The position numbers were made by a program, and so were the translations under genes. Source: Bacteroidales bacterium (GTDB lineage: Bacteria > Bacteroidota > Bacteroidia > Bacteroidales > JAQUTK01). From it: a stretch of DNA of 64,000 bases. The stretch covers positions 1 to 64,000 of the forward strand of contig JAQUTK010000017.1 of the NCBI GenBank assembly GCA_028709785.1, given 5' to 3'. Under the pieces are notes generated by a model. That model was not told the DNA's origin and searched no databases. It saw only the letters and a list, made by a program, of their open reading frames with translations. Below are positions 18,356-26,551 of this stretch, piece after piece (position 1 is the stretch's first letter; every line of letters begins with the position of its first letter).

Positions 18356-19369
18356 TTAGACGGATCCCCTGTCCAGTAATCTCCAGACATTAGGTACTTT
18401 TTTAATTTCCCGTTTACGTATCATGCGGGCAGCAATCTTGCCCATTTCTTCAAAGTCTGTTGTTAATGTCGTGATGCCACCGATCAGTACCTCTTTCATA
18501 GGTGTGTCGTCCAGACTCATCAGTCCGACATCCACACTCACTTTCCAGTTGTTTTGATCGATGACTTTCAGCACTGATGCAAGGTCTCGTTCAGAAATAG
18601 CCATGTAGCAATGACTGTGTTCAATCAGATTCACATCAAAGTTGTGTTCAATATATACGGGTAGGTGAAACTCTTCTGAAAACTTCATACAGCCAATAAA
18701 AAAATCATTTGGCATATACTGAAAATTATCATTGTACACGATATGCAGCCCAAGGTATTTTTTGAGCTTTGGATGTATTTTTTTCAAACCTTCATAACTG
18801 TCTGATGCGAAATTCTGATAGACGGCGGCACAGAGGCGGTCATAACCATTGGGAAGGGCATCAAGCAGGAGCAAACGATCGGGCGAAATCTTATCCAAAG
18901 AAGCAGATACATCCACATTGAAATGTGGCATCAGCACGTAATAATCATATTTCCCTTTCGCATTTGTTATTAATAAATCAAACAGCTTTGGATTATAGTA
19001 ATGAAAAGCAATATCTATCTGATATTTGCTTCCCAGACTTGTGAGAAGAGATTTGTAGAGTGTTTCTTTGTACTGATTCATGGCATCAAACAATACGAAT
19101 ACACGCATCGTATCTATGCTTCGCAATGCATTTACGAAATATCCCTTTCCGGGTTTTGAAACGATAATCCGTTTATTGATAAGCACCCGGTATGCAGCCA
19201 GCACTGAATCTCTTGATATATGATAGTCTCTGCTGGCTTTGCTTACTGATGGCAGTTGGTTTCCTACAGGAATAACTTTGTTTAATATACAAATGTTGAT
19301 ATAATCGGCAAACTGATTATATACTGTTTCGGACGATTGTTTATCTGCACTAAAAGGGTTATTATTCAT
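18356..19369 (-). CDS. GntR-type winged-helix regulator with LacI-like ligand domain
   Basis: In this 337-residue transcription factor, residues 10-80 form a GntR winged helix (VGNQLPSVSKASRDYHISRD followed by VLAAYRVL). Residues about 90-335 resemble the periplasmic-binding-protein fold of LacI/GalR regulators, with a C-terminal segment (GGITTLTTDFEEMGKIAARM) close to those families. Such proteins in Bacteroidota usually respond to a sugar. It is the first gene of the O-acetylation operon, 18 bases upstream of the MBOAT, so it probably controls that operon and itself. The ligand and operator were not identified. Confidence 0.85.
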   Translation of the reverse strand: MNNNPFSADKQSSETVYNQFADYINICILNKVIPVGNQLPSVSKASRDYHISRDSVLAAYRVLINKRIIVSKPGKGYFVNALRSIDTMRVFVLFDAMNQYKETLYKSLLTSLGSKYQIDIAFHYYNPKLFDLLITNAKGKYDYYVLMPHFNVDVSASLDKISPDRLLLLDALPNGYDRLCAAVYQNFASDSYEGLKKIHPKLKKYLGLHIVYNDNFQYMPNDFFIGCMKFSEEFHLPVYIEHNFDVNLIEHSHCYMAISERDLASVLKVIDQNNWKVSVDVGLMSLDDTPMKEVLIGGITTLTTDFEEMGKIAARMIRKREIKKVPNVWRLLDRGSV

Positions 19370-19405
19370 GATATTGCCGGTAAACCGTTATGAACTGTTA
19401 TGTTG

Positions 19406-19413
19406 CAAAAGTA
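19406..19413 (-). promoter_or_regulatory. -7 promoter box for the GntR/acetylation operon
   Basis: Read on the minus strand this is TACTTTTG, followed by C, a good TAnnTTTG match about 37 bases upstream of the start at 19369. CTTG lies 20 bases further upstream as a possible -33 element. Confidence 0.6.
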
Positions 19414-19579
19414 GTTTGATATATTGGGAATACAAGCGGGTGTGCTATTTTTTATCCTGCATTTATAATTATATAACACTTGATTTGATGCGGCTCGTGG
19501 TACAATCTAGTACAAGTTGAACTGACAACGTCAGAATTTCATCAAGTCATTTTGATTGTTTTATCAGGTTCTTTTTGTC

Positions 19580-19619
19580 ATTTCATCCTTATGAAAAATA
19601 TATTTCATAAGGATGAAAT
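19580..19619. repeat. Long perfect palindrome (17-base arms)
   Basis: The arms ATTTCATCCTTATGAAA (19580-19596) and the exact reverse complement (19603-19619) flank the loop aatata. Each arm is itself a small hairpin (TTTCAT-N4-ATGAAA). The TTTCA/TGAAA core is shared with the palindromes at 4664-4699 and 44474-44513. Confidence 0.8.
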
Positions 19620-19762
19620 TTAGATATATCTGAACGAAACCCACATATCACGGAGGTGCATATAATGGTCTGAAAGGAGTTGATTTTTTTTGAATTTGCT
19701 TATTCCGAAAGATTTTGTCAGAGTTTCGAAAAAAAATAATACAAAATTCTAAAAGTTTTACT

Positions 19763-19770
19763 TACTTTTG
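19763..19770 (+). promoter_or_regulatory. -7 promoter box for the hybrid histidine kinase
   Basis: TACTTTTG matches TAnnTTTG, 77 bases before the ATG at 19848. No clear -33 box was found at the expected spacing. Confidence 0.5.
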
Positions 19771-19847
19771 TAATACATGTTTGAACGTATTCAGCTGAAT
19801 ACAGGAATAATAAATCATTACCTTGTACTACATAACAAATCGCAATT

Positions 19848-21764
19848 ATGAAAGATTTAAATACGGTAAGTCAACTAAGCGAGCGGGAACTTCGGTTGAT
19901 ATTTGAGCTTATGCCTAATGGATTTGCTCTTTATGAGATGATATACAACGCTGACAATCAGCCTGTCGATTTTCGTTATCTGGAAATGAATCCGGCATTT
20001 GAAAAGCTTACTGGTCTTCATATCAGTGATGTGATCGGACGAACAGTGAAGGAAGTCTTACCTGAAACGGAAGTCTCTCTGATAAGAAAGTATAACGAGA
20101 TTGCAACCGGAGGAGGTCCGCAATCTTTTGAATCACACTCAAAAGATCTAGGGAAAGATTATCTCGTCTATTCTTTCTCACCGGAAAAAGGTCGTTTTGC
20201 GACTATCTTTTCCGATATCTCTGCCATAAAACGTGCGGAAAGTCAGATTCGTAAGCTTTCGGAAGCGGTGAAACAAAGCCCTGCCAGTATAGTTATCACA
20301 GATCTGGAGGGAACCATTGAGTATGTTAATCCTCGATTTGTAGAAGAAACAGGCTATACGTTGGAGGAAGCTGTGGGGCAGAACCCCAAGGTGTTAAAGT
20401 CCGGTGAACAGTCAGACTTGTACTATAAACACATGTGGGAAACTATCACTTCCGGCAATATATGGACCGGAGAGTTTCATAACAAGAAAAAGAATGGGGA
20501 ACTCTATTGGGAAGCAGCTGTGATTGCACCGATAAAAGATGAGAACGGTGTAGTAACCAATTATCTGGCTGTCAAAGAAGACATCTCTGCTATGAAGATG
20601 TTGCAGAGCGCCCTTGAGAAAGCAAAAATAAAGGCTGAAGAGAGTGAAAGGATCAAGGCAGCGTTTCTGGCCAATATGAGTCATGAAATTCGTACTCCGA
20701 TGAACGGTATTCTTGGTTTTGTTGATCTGCTGAAAGACCCGAATCTGTCGTATGAAGATAAGATCGAATACGTAACAATTATAGAGGAAAGTGGTCATCG
20801 TATGCTTACTATTATTAATGATCTGATCAATATCTCTAAAGTAGAGTCCGGACAGATGCAAGTCAACCTCGCTGATTCGAATATTAATGATCAGATACGA
20901 TTTATTCAAAACTTCTTCAAACTGGAGGCGTCAAAGAAAGGTCTTGAACTGGTTACTTCTTGTCCACTGGAGTCTGATCTTTCCATTATCAAGACTGACC
21001 GTGAGAAAGTGTACGCCGTCTTAACGAATCTCATAAAGAATGCGATCAAGTTTACTGCAAAAGGAACAATCACTATTGGTTATGTCATCAAAGATAATAG
21101 GATGGAGTTTTATGTGAAAGATACGGGAAGGGGCATTCCTTCAGACAAACTCACAGCTGTTTTTGATCGTTTTCAACAGGTAGATACAGAGCTTTCCAAT
21201 GGTCTTGAGGGCTCAGGACTTGGTCTTACTATTTCAAAAGCATATATCGAAATGCTTGGTGGAAAGATATGGGTTGACTCATTAGTAGGAGAGGGGTCCA
21301 CATTTTATTTCACTCTCCCCTATAATCCGCAATTGGAAAACAACAGACCTTATGATCTCATTGAACCGGAACCATCCATATGCATGCTACCGGAAAAAGT
21401 GACTCTTCTCATTGTCGATAATGATGATCAGGAACGAAAATATCTCAAAGAATTGCTCAAGAAATATAACGTCAGAATACTCTCGGCTATGACTTGTTTG
21501 GAGGCTTTGGAAAAATGCAAGTCTAATCCAGAGATCAACCTTGTGCTGATGGATCTCAAGATGCCAATCATGAATGGATACACAGCTACCAAACAGATAA
21601 AAGAGCTGAGACCTTCACTGCCAATTATTGCTGTTACTAGCCTTACAATTGATAGCGAACAATATAGCGACGTATTTGATGAGATAATAATCAAACCGTT
21701 ACTATCCGAACGATGCCTTCAAATAGTAGAAAAATATTTATGGGACAAATTAAACGAAGCTTGA
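19848..21764 (+). CDS. Hybrid sensor histidine kinase (PAS-PAS-HisKA-HATPase-REC)
   Basis: This 638-residue protein has no transmembrane segment, so it should be a cytoplasmic sensor. A PAS domain covers about 10-130 and a second PAS about 140-255, with the typical GTIEYVNPRFVEETGYTLEE text. A short coiled segment leads to HisKA with MSHEIRTPMNG (phosphoacceptor His279). The HATPase domain has an N-box (LTNLIKNAIKF), a G1 box (VKDTGRGIP) and a GLGLTISKAY segment. The C-terminal receiver carries phosphoacceptor Asp569 in LMDLKMPIMNG. No output domain is present, so a phosphorelay partner elsewhere is expected. PAS ligand or signal is unknown. Confidence 0.93.
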   Translation: MKDLNTVSQLSERELRLIFELMPNGFALYEMIYNADNQPVDFRYLEMNPAFEKLTGLHISDVIGRTVKEVLPETEVSLIRKYNEIATGGGPQSFESHSKDLGKDYLVYSFSPEKGRFATIFSDISAIKRAESQIRKLSEAVKQSPASIVITDLEGTIEYVNPRFVEETGYTLEEAVGQNPKVLKSGEQSDLYYKHMWETITSGNIWTGEFHNKKKNGELYWEAAVIAPIKDENGVVTNYLAVKEDISAMKMLQSALEKAKIKAEESERIKAAFLANMSHEIRTPMNGILGFVDLLKDPNLSYEDKIEYVTIIEESGHRMLTIINDLINISKVESGQMQVNLADSNINDQIRFIQNFFKLEASKKGLELVTSCPLESDLSIIKTDREKVYAVLTNLIKNAIKFTAKGTITIGYVIKDNRMEFYVKDTGRGIPSDKLTAVFDRFQQVDTELSNGLEGSGLGLTISKAYIEMLGGKIWVDSLVGEGSTFYFTLPYNPQLENNRPYDLIEPEPSICMLPEKVTLLIVDNDDQERKYLKELLKKYNVRILSAMTCLEALEKCKSNPEINLVLMDLKMPIMNGYTATKQIKELRPSLPIIAVTSLTIDSEQYSDVFDEIIIKPLLSERCLQIVEKYLWDKLNEA

Positions 21765-21960
21765 GGCTGTTTCTTCAACACATACAATCTCACAGCTGTC
21801 TCCGGGTAGTGTAGCTCAACTCTTTAATTCTTTTGGACAAATCATATATAGTGGAGTTGTCGGGGAAACAACGGTTACAATTTACATGAGTCGCGAATCT
21901 TCCGGCTGTTATTATCTTAAAAACAGTTGAGAAGCAATGTGTTATAATAAAATAATGAAA

Positions 21961-22022
21961 GAAGGCTGCCCGATACTCACGCATCAGACAGCCCCAGAGA
22001 TTAACTCAGTCAACAATTATAA
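21961..22022 (-). terminator. Terminator of the amt operon, one of two related 3' elements
   Basis: On the minus strand, GGCTGTC pairs imperfectly with GGCAGCC and TTCTTTCATT follows. The element as a whole, including the stem, the loop motif with TCACGCA and the flank TCAACAATTAT, is similar to 24776-24843 downstream of dapL. Confidence 0.65.
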
Positions 22023-23393
22023 TTAATCGAAATTCGTGTAGGCAGTTTCACCGTGTTGAGTTTCATCCAAACCAACAGCTTCTTCCTTATCTGTAGCACG
22101 TACCCCAATCACTTTCTCTGTAATCCAGAAAAGAATGACAGTTCCAATACCTGAATAAACAATCGATGCAAATACAGCGATTAACTGTACCCAAAGCTGA
22201 TGCATATTGCCATATAATGCTCCGCTGTAAGCCGATTGAACTACCGGAGTGGCCAATACGCCTGTCAGGATTGCACCGATTATACCACCAATTCCGTGAA
22301 CACCAAATGCATCTAAGGCATCATCGTATCCAAGTTTTACTTTTACAAAGGCAACCATGAAGAAGCAGACCAGTGATACCACAACTCCAATCACGATAGC
22401 ACCTGTAACGTCTACAAAACCGGCGGCAGGAGTTATTGCTACCAATCCACCGACAGCACCTGTACACACACCTACCACAGTAGGTTTTTTCCCATGAAAC
22501 CAGTCAAGAAGAGCCCATACCAGTGCAGCAGTTGCGGCAGATAGATGTGTTACTAAAAATGCGCTTGCTGCAAGTCCATCGGCTGCCAAGCCACTACCGG
22601 CGTTGAATCCGAACCAACCAAACCAGAGCAGGGCTGCACCAATAAATACATGAGGTATGTTGTGAGGTGGCAGCGCATGACCTTTGTAATCACGGCGTTT
22701 ACCAAGCATCAAAGCGGTAACTATTGCAGCAATACCCGCGTTGATATGTACAACTGTACCACCTGCAAAGTCCAATGCTCCTAATTTAAATAACCATCCG
22801 TCACCAGACCATACCCAATGAGCTACAGGGTTGTATACGAACAGTGCCCAAAGAAGGGTGAATATAAGGAAACCTTTGAAGTTAATACGCTCCGAGAATG
22901 CACCAATAATCAATGCGGGAGTAATAACGGCAAACATACACTGAAACATAATGAATACCATATGAGGTATAGTTCCAATGGTTCCTCCGTCGGCAGTAGC
23001 TTGGGAATGAGAGATAAAATATGGACTCAGATCACTCATGCTAATACCTTTTAAAAAGGCCCAGTCAAAGTTGCCGATAAATGGAGCCAGGAAACCTTTT
23101 GAACTACCAAAGGAAAGGCTATATCCACATACAACCCATTCGATACTGATGACGGCAGTAATGATAATACACTGCATCAATACGTTCAAGACATTCTTAC
23201 GTCTCACCAAACCTCCATAGAAAAGAGCCAAACCCGGAATCGTCATAAGCATGACCAATGCTGTGGCTACAATGAGCCATGCCGTGTCGCCAGAATCAAC
23301 TTTCGGGACAATCACATCTGTTGCTCCCTGTGCAACAGCAGTCGAACTAAACAAGGCGATCATCGCCCAAAGGGATACAATATATTTTTTCAT
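22023..23393 (-). CDS. amtB: Ammonium transporter
   Basis: This 456-residue Amt/Rh channel imports ammonium. It has a signal-like first segment (MKKYIVSLWAMIALFSSTAVAQ), as in many AmtB precursors, then eleven hydrophobic helices. Both pore histidines are present, in GGTVVHINAGIAA and in AFGVHGIGGIIGA. A longer reading frame extends upstream to 23528 into the P-II gene, but the start at 23393 puts the family N-terminus first and leaves 28 bases after the P-II stop. The porin-P-II-Amt order suggests one nitrogen-scavenging operon in which P-II gates the transporter. Confidence 0.95.
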   Translation of the reverse strand: MKKYIVSLWAMIALFSSTAVAQGATDVIVPKVDSGDTAWLIVATALVMLMTIPGLALFYGGLVRRKNVLNVLMQCIIITAVISIEWVVCGYSLSFGSSKGFLAPFIGNFDWAFLKGISMSDLSPYFISHSQATADGGTIGTIPHMVFIMFQCMFAVITPALIIGAFSERINFKGFLIFTLLWALFVYNPVAHWVWSGDGWLFKLGALDFAGGTVVHINAGIAAIVTALMLGKRRDYKGHALPPHNIPHVFIGAALLWFGWFGFNAGSGLAADGLAASAFLVTHLSAATAALVWALLDWFHGKKPTVVGVCTGAVGGLVAITPAAGFVDVTGAIVIGVVVSLVCFFMVAFVKVKLGYDDALDAFGVHGIGGIIGAILTGVLATPVVQSAYSGALYGNMHQLWVQLIAVFASIVYSGIGTVILFWITEKVIGVRATDKEEAVGLDETQHGETAYTNFD

Positions 23394-23421
23394 ATTCTTT
23401 CTTTTTAAGTCAATACCTGAT

Positions 23422-23781
23422 TTATACTTCGCCGCTTTCCTTGTTATATAGAGCTCCCGGACCTGATTCGCGGTTGCGGATCCGATAGGTTTCTTCAATA
23501 TTGTACACAAAGATCTTTCCGTCACCACGCTCGCCAGTCCATGCGGAGCTCAGAATGGCGTTTATTGTTTTCTCAAGATTTATGTCCCGCACAACAATGG
23601 ATAGCATCCGGCGTTGAATATAACTTGACTGGAAAATCTGTCCTCTTACCACTTGATCTTCTGTAGATTTACCAAGTCCGGTAATGTCCCAGTATGAGAA
23701 CCAGTCGATTCCTGCATCGTACAATGCCTGTTTGACATCTTCGAATTTCGATTTACGAATAATTGCTTCAATCTTTTTCAT
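23422..23781 (-). CDS. P-II family nitrogen regulatory protein
   Basis: This 119-residue P-II protein lies directly upstream of amtB, so it is probably a GlnK-type regulator that blocks the channel when nitrogen is plentiful. The B-loop is intact (TGERGDGKIFVYNI), as is the C-loop RIRNRESG. Aligned with E. coli GlnB, the T-loop reads VVRGQIFQSS, placing Phe50 where the uridylylated Tyr51 should be and Val45 at the Tyr46 position. Regulation by uridylylation is therefore unlikely, and effector binding alone may control it. The gene lies 59 bases after the porin gene. Confidence 0.92.
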   Translation of the reverse strand: MKKIEAIIRKSKFEDVKQALYDAGIDWFSYWDITGLGKSTEDQVVRGQIFQSSYIQRRMLSIVVRDINLEKTINAILSSAWTGERGDGKIFVYNIEETYRIRNRESGPGALYNKESGEV

Positions 23782-23840
23782 AAGAAATTAATTTTATTGA
23801 TTCTGTTTGATAATCCAATATAGAAATGATAGAATAACTT

Positions 23841-24548
23841 TTAAAACGTTACACCTACGACCAGATGTGTTTGTTCAGCTCTCGGGTTAAATATGGCCTG
23901 CACATATACAGGCAGTGTAAAAGAGTCTGAAACCTTTACCTGTTTTGTTCCTTTTACAAAGATGTTGGTTACTGCCAATCCATCCGTTCCATATAGATCA
24001 CTTTTGAATGGAACAGCTCCAAGACCGAGATCTACAGCTACATCCTTAACTGCGGTTGAATACTTTGCCTCAAAATAGGATGAATACATAGCGTCACCGT
24101 CTGAGTCTTTGTCTTTACCAAGTACCATTGTGTTCCATGTAAGAGTTAATGGAAGGGATTCTCCAAAGTTGTATCCCAATGAAGTTTCAAACCAATGGTT
24201 GGTTGTGTTATCTTTGTAATCAAAATATTTTGCCGTTCCCTGGCCTTCCCACCAATAATCTGTAAGGGTCAAACTGAAGTTTCCAATAGAATAACCAACA
24301 TAAAGATCGAATTCTTTAGCTGCATTAAAATCAGTGGAACCCCAAGCTCCAACAGTAAAATTGCCAGTTGTTAGTGACAAAGTTGGTTGAAACGCAGGAC
24401 CGGCGTTACCCTGAAATATTCCACGCCATACATAAGAACTTACGAAATCTGCACCTGCATTCACACTTTGAGCATTTACATTCTCTGATGCCGACATACC
24501 AACAGCAACAGCCAGTGCAGTTACTTTTAAAATAGAGATCTTTTTCAT
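23841..24548 (-). CDS. TorF-like outer-membrane porin
   Basis: This 235-residue protein has a signal peptide (cleavage after VNA near residue 27) and a series of amphipathic beta-strands ending in an aromatic residue (HLVVGVTF), as expected for an outer-membrane barrel. The start of the mature part (NAGADFVSSYVWRGIFQG) is typical of the TorF family of putative porins, which in Bacteroidota often sits next to amt and P-II genes. It is first in the operon and may let ammonium or small nitrogen compounds enter the periplasm (inference). Confidence 0.82.
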   Translation of the reverse strand: MKKISILKVTALAVAVGMSASENVNAQSVNAGADFVSSYVWRGIFQGNAGPAFQPTLSLTTGNFTVGAWGSTDFNAAKEFDLYVGYSIGNFSLTLTDYWWEGQGTAKYFDYKDNTTNHWFETSLGYNFGESLPLTLTWNTMVLGKDKDSDGDAMYSSYFEAKYSTAVKDVAVDLGLGAVPFKSDLYGTDGLAVTNIFVKGTKQVKVSDSFTLPVYVQAIFNPRAEQTHLVVGVTF

Positions 24549-24906
24549 TTGATTTTCTTTTTTCGTTAATACTGAAATTCCTTAGTCGATAATATCATTA
24601 TTCTATCATTTCCGATGCAAAGTAATACATAATGTCAGACATAACGAATAAATACTATCATTATGTTTTTAATATTTTGAATCAACAAACAATATGTTGT
24701 TATTAAATTGTGATGATGTTTCAAATTGAAAGACTTTCTATTGTATTTCTTACAATTTGAAACCTCAGTAAAAATGAAAGCCGTCCGCTGCTCACGCAGA
24801 AGACGGCTCTAAAGGGATTAATTTATCAACAATTATTTATTAGCAGTTCAAATATGACTGCAAAATCCCTTATTTTAAGTCATTCACTCAACTGGTTGAA
24901 GCTATT
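24549..24906. other. 358-base intergenic region between porin and dapL
   Basis: On the minus strand it holds the dapL terminator (24776-24811), then an inverted repeat GTTTCAAATTG/CAATTTGAAAC (24718-24728 and 24753-24763, 24-base spacer). It also has a weak -7-like TTACTTTG for the porin operon near 24618-24625. The motif ACAATATGTTGTTA at 24689-24702 recurs at 26156-26169 upstream of dapL. No gene is seen. Confidence 0.6.
24776..24843 (-). terminator. Terminator of dapL, second related 3' element
   Basis: On the minus strand, AGCCGTC (complement of 24802-24808) pairs with GACGGCT (24779-24785) and TTCATTTTT follows, a good intrinsic terminator. Loop and flank resemble the element at 21961-22022. 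Confidence 0.75.
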
Positions 24907-26142
24907 TCAAGGCTTCCATTTGCTGAGTCTTTCTTTTACTTCAATAATTTCATTTTGGTCATTCAATGCAGATAGGCGTATATAGCCTTCTCCACCGGGA
25001 CCAAATTTCACACCCGGAGTGCCTGTTATATTGACTTCATATAAAAGTCGTTCAAACATTTTCCAGGAAGAAAGCCCGTTTGGAGCCTTAAACCAAACAA
25101 ATGGAGAATTAATACCTCCAAATACTTTTAACCCAACACCTTCGAGTGATTCCCGCAGGTATCGGGCATTTGTCTTATAGTACTCTACCAGTTGGTTTAC
25201 TTCTTCTCTACCTTTGGGTGAGTAGATGGCTTCCACTGCTTTTTGTATAATATATGGTGTGCCGTTAAACTTTGTGAGCTGTCTTCTCTTCCACAATTCG
25301 TTGAGCATAACCGGAGTCCCATCCATTTTAGAAAAGGCTATCAGTTCTTTGGGTACAACAGTATATCCACATCGGGCACCGGTAAAACCGGCAGATTTAG
25401 AAAAACTCTTGAATTCCACGGCAACTTTTTTGGCTCCTTTTATCTCGTAGATGCTGTGAGGCACATTCGAGTCTGTGATAAATGCTTCATAGGCAGCATC
25501 AAAAAGAATTAGTACATTGTTCTTTATAGCATAATCTACCCAGACCTTCAACTGGCTTTTGTTTAATGCTGCTCCAGTAGGATTATTTGGAAAACAGAGA
25601 TACACAATATCCACTTTTTGCAACGGAAGTTCCGGGATGAAATCAGTATCAGATGTGCATGGAATATAATAAATATTATTCCAACGTCCATCACTTCCAG
25701 GTTCGCCAGCCCTACATCCAATTACATTGCTGTCCACATATACAGGAAAAGCCAGGTCCATCACAGCGATACGATTATCTTTGCTCAATATCTCTCCAAA
25801 ATTGGCAATATCACTCTTTGAGCCATTACTGATAAAGACCTCATCCGGATCCAGTGAAATCTTTCGGGACTCATAATCAAACTTGATGATTTTATCAATG
25901 AGAAAACGATATCCTTGTTCTGGTCCATATCCTTTAAAAGATACAGCCTGCGACATTTCTTCTGTAGCCTTAAGCATTGCATGGATAACCTCTTTGGAAA
26001 GGGGTAACGAAACATCACTGTTTCCCAGATTGATAATTTTGGCATTGGGATGAACCAGTTTAAATGCATTCGCCTTCTTTGTTATATCCGGGCAATAACT
26101 GCTTCCCGGTAATTTTAAAAAGTTGTCATTGATAAGTGCCAT
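24907..26142 (-). CDS. dapL: LL-diaminopimelate aminotransferase
   Basis: This 411-residue PLP enzyme converts tetrahydrodipicolinate to LL-2,6-diaminopimelate in one step, the DapL route to meso-DAP and lysine. The N-terminus (FLKLPGSSYCPDITKKANAF) and GYGPEQGY are characteristic. The PLP lysine is K249 in SFSKSAGFTGARCGY, and CFPNNPTGAA marks the cofactor/substrate pocket. The usual RLGIGDVT-type loop is NLGNSDVS here, a small departure. The length is normal. It has its own promoter box and terminator, so it is transcribed alone. Confidence 0.94.
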   Translation of the reverse strand: MALINDNFLKLPGSSYCPDITKKANAFKLVHPNAKIINLGNSDVSLPLSKEVIHAMLKATEEMSQAVSFKGYGPEQGYRFLIDKIIKFDYESRKISLDPDEVFISNGSKSDIANFGEILSKDNRIAVMDLAFPVYVDSNVIGCRAGEPGSDGRWNNIYYIPCTSDTDFIPELPLQKVDIVYLCFPNNPTGAALNKSQLKVWVDYAIKNNVLILFDAAYEAFITDSNVPHSIYEIKGAKKVAVEFKSFSKSAGFTGARCGYTVVPKELIAFSKMDGTPVMLNELWKRRQLTKFNGTPYIIQKAVEAIYSPKGREEVNQLVEYYKTNARYLRESLEGVGLKVFGGINSPFVWFKAPNGLSSWKMFERLLYEVNITGTPGVKFGPGGEGYIRLSALNDQNEIIEVKERLSKWKP

Positions 26143-26177
26143 ATCTTTGCTGTTGACAATATGTTGTTAATTCGTTG

Positions 26178-26185
26178 CAAATATA
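26178..26185 (-). promoter_or_regulatory. -7 promoter box for dapL
   Basis: On the minus strand this is TATATTTG followed by C, 36 bases before the start at 26142. Confidence 0.55.
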
Positions 26186-26435
26186 TATCAAATTGATTTA
26201 TATTGTTTGTTTTTTATGTCAAAAATAATATTAGACAGATTTTATTAGTTCATATTGAATATTCCTTTTATGGAATGATCAGATGAGAATCTCCATCCGT
26301 GAAGTGTACATTTGTACTACAAATAAATAACTGTGCCATATATTTTGTAGTTATTATAGCTCTCCATTTGAATATAAAATCCAATCGTTGAAGAATACAG
26401 ATAAAACTCACTTTTTTATTTTTAACCAACTTTGT

Positions 26436-26465
26436 TTTGACTACACAATATATTGAGTATTTTTG
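26436..26465 (+). promoter_or_regulatory. Promoter (-33 TTTG and -7 TATTTTTG) for the giant BspA-like gene
   Basis: TTTG at 26436-26439 and TATTTTTG at 26458-26465 are 18 bases apart, close to the Bacteroidota promoter pattern. Transcription should start near 26472, giving an 80-base leader to the ATG at 26552. Confidence 0.6.
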
Positions 26466-26551
26466 CGTCATGTTTATGGTTTCGTCCGTTACTTATTTTG
26501 TTTATAGAATCTGTAGCCAATATTTTGCAAGTAATTTCTGATAAAGAATTC

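Larger units (their letters stand above)
19370..19847. other. 478-base divergent intergenic region
   Basis: It separates the GntR regulator (minus) from the hybrid kinase (plus). It holds the minus-strand -7 box at 19406-19413, the plus-strand -7 box at 19763-19770, and a 40-base palindrome at 19580-19619. I see no coding sequence or RNA gene in it. Confidence 0.7.
26143..26551. other. Divergent intergenic region dapL / giant BspA-like gene
   Basis: About 409 bases contain the dapL -7 box (26178-26185, minus), the motif ACAATATGTTGTTA (26156-26169), and the plus-strand promoter at 26436-26465. An open frame reads back from 26552 to a TTG at 26453, but that TTG lies inside the promoter, so the first 99 bases of it are leader rather than coding. 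Confidence 0.6.

Noticed and set aside
26453-26551. TTG start giving a hydrophobic N-terminus (signal-peptide-like) to the giant BspA-like protein
   Set aside because: The TTG lies inside the promoter (-7 box at 26458-26465), so it would not be in the transcript.
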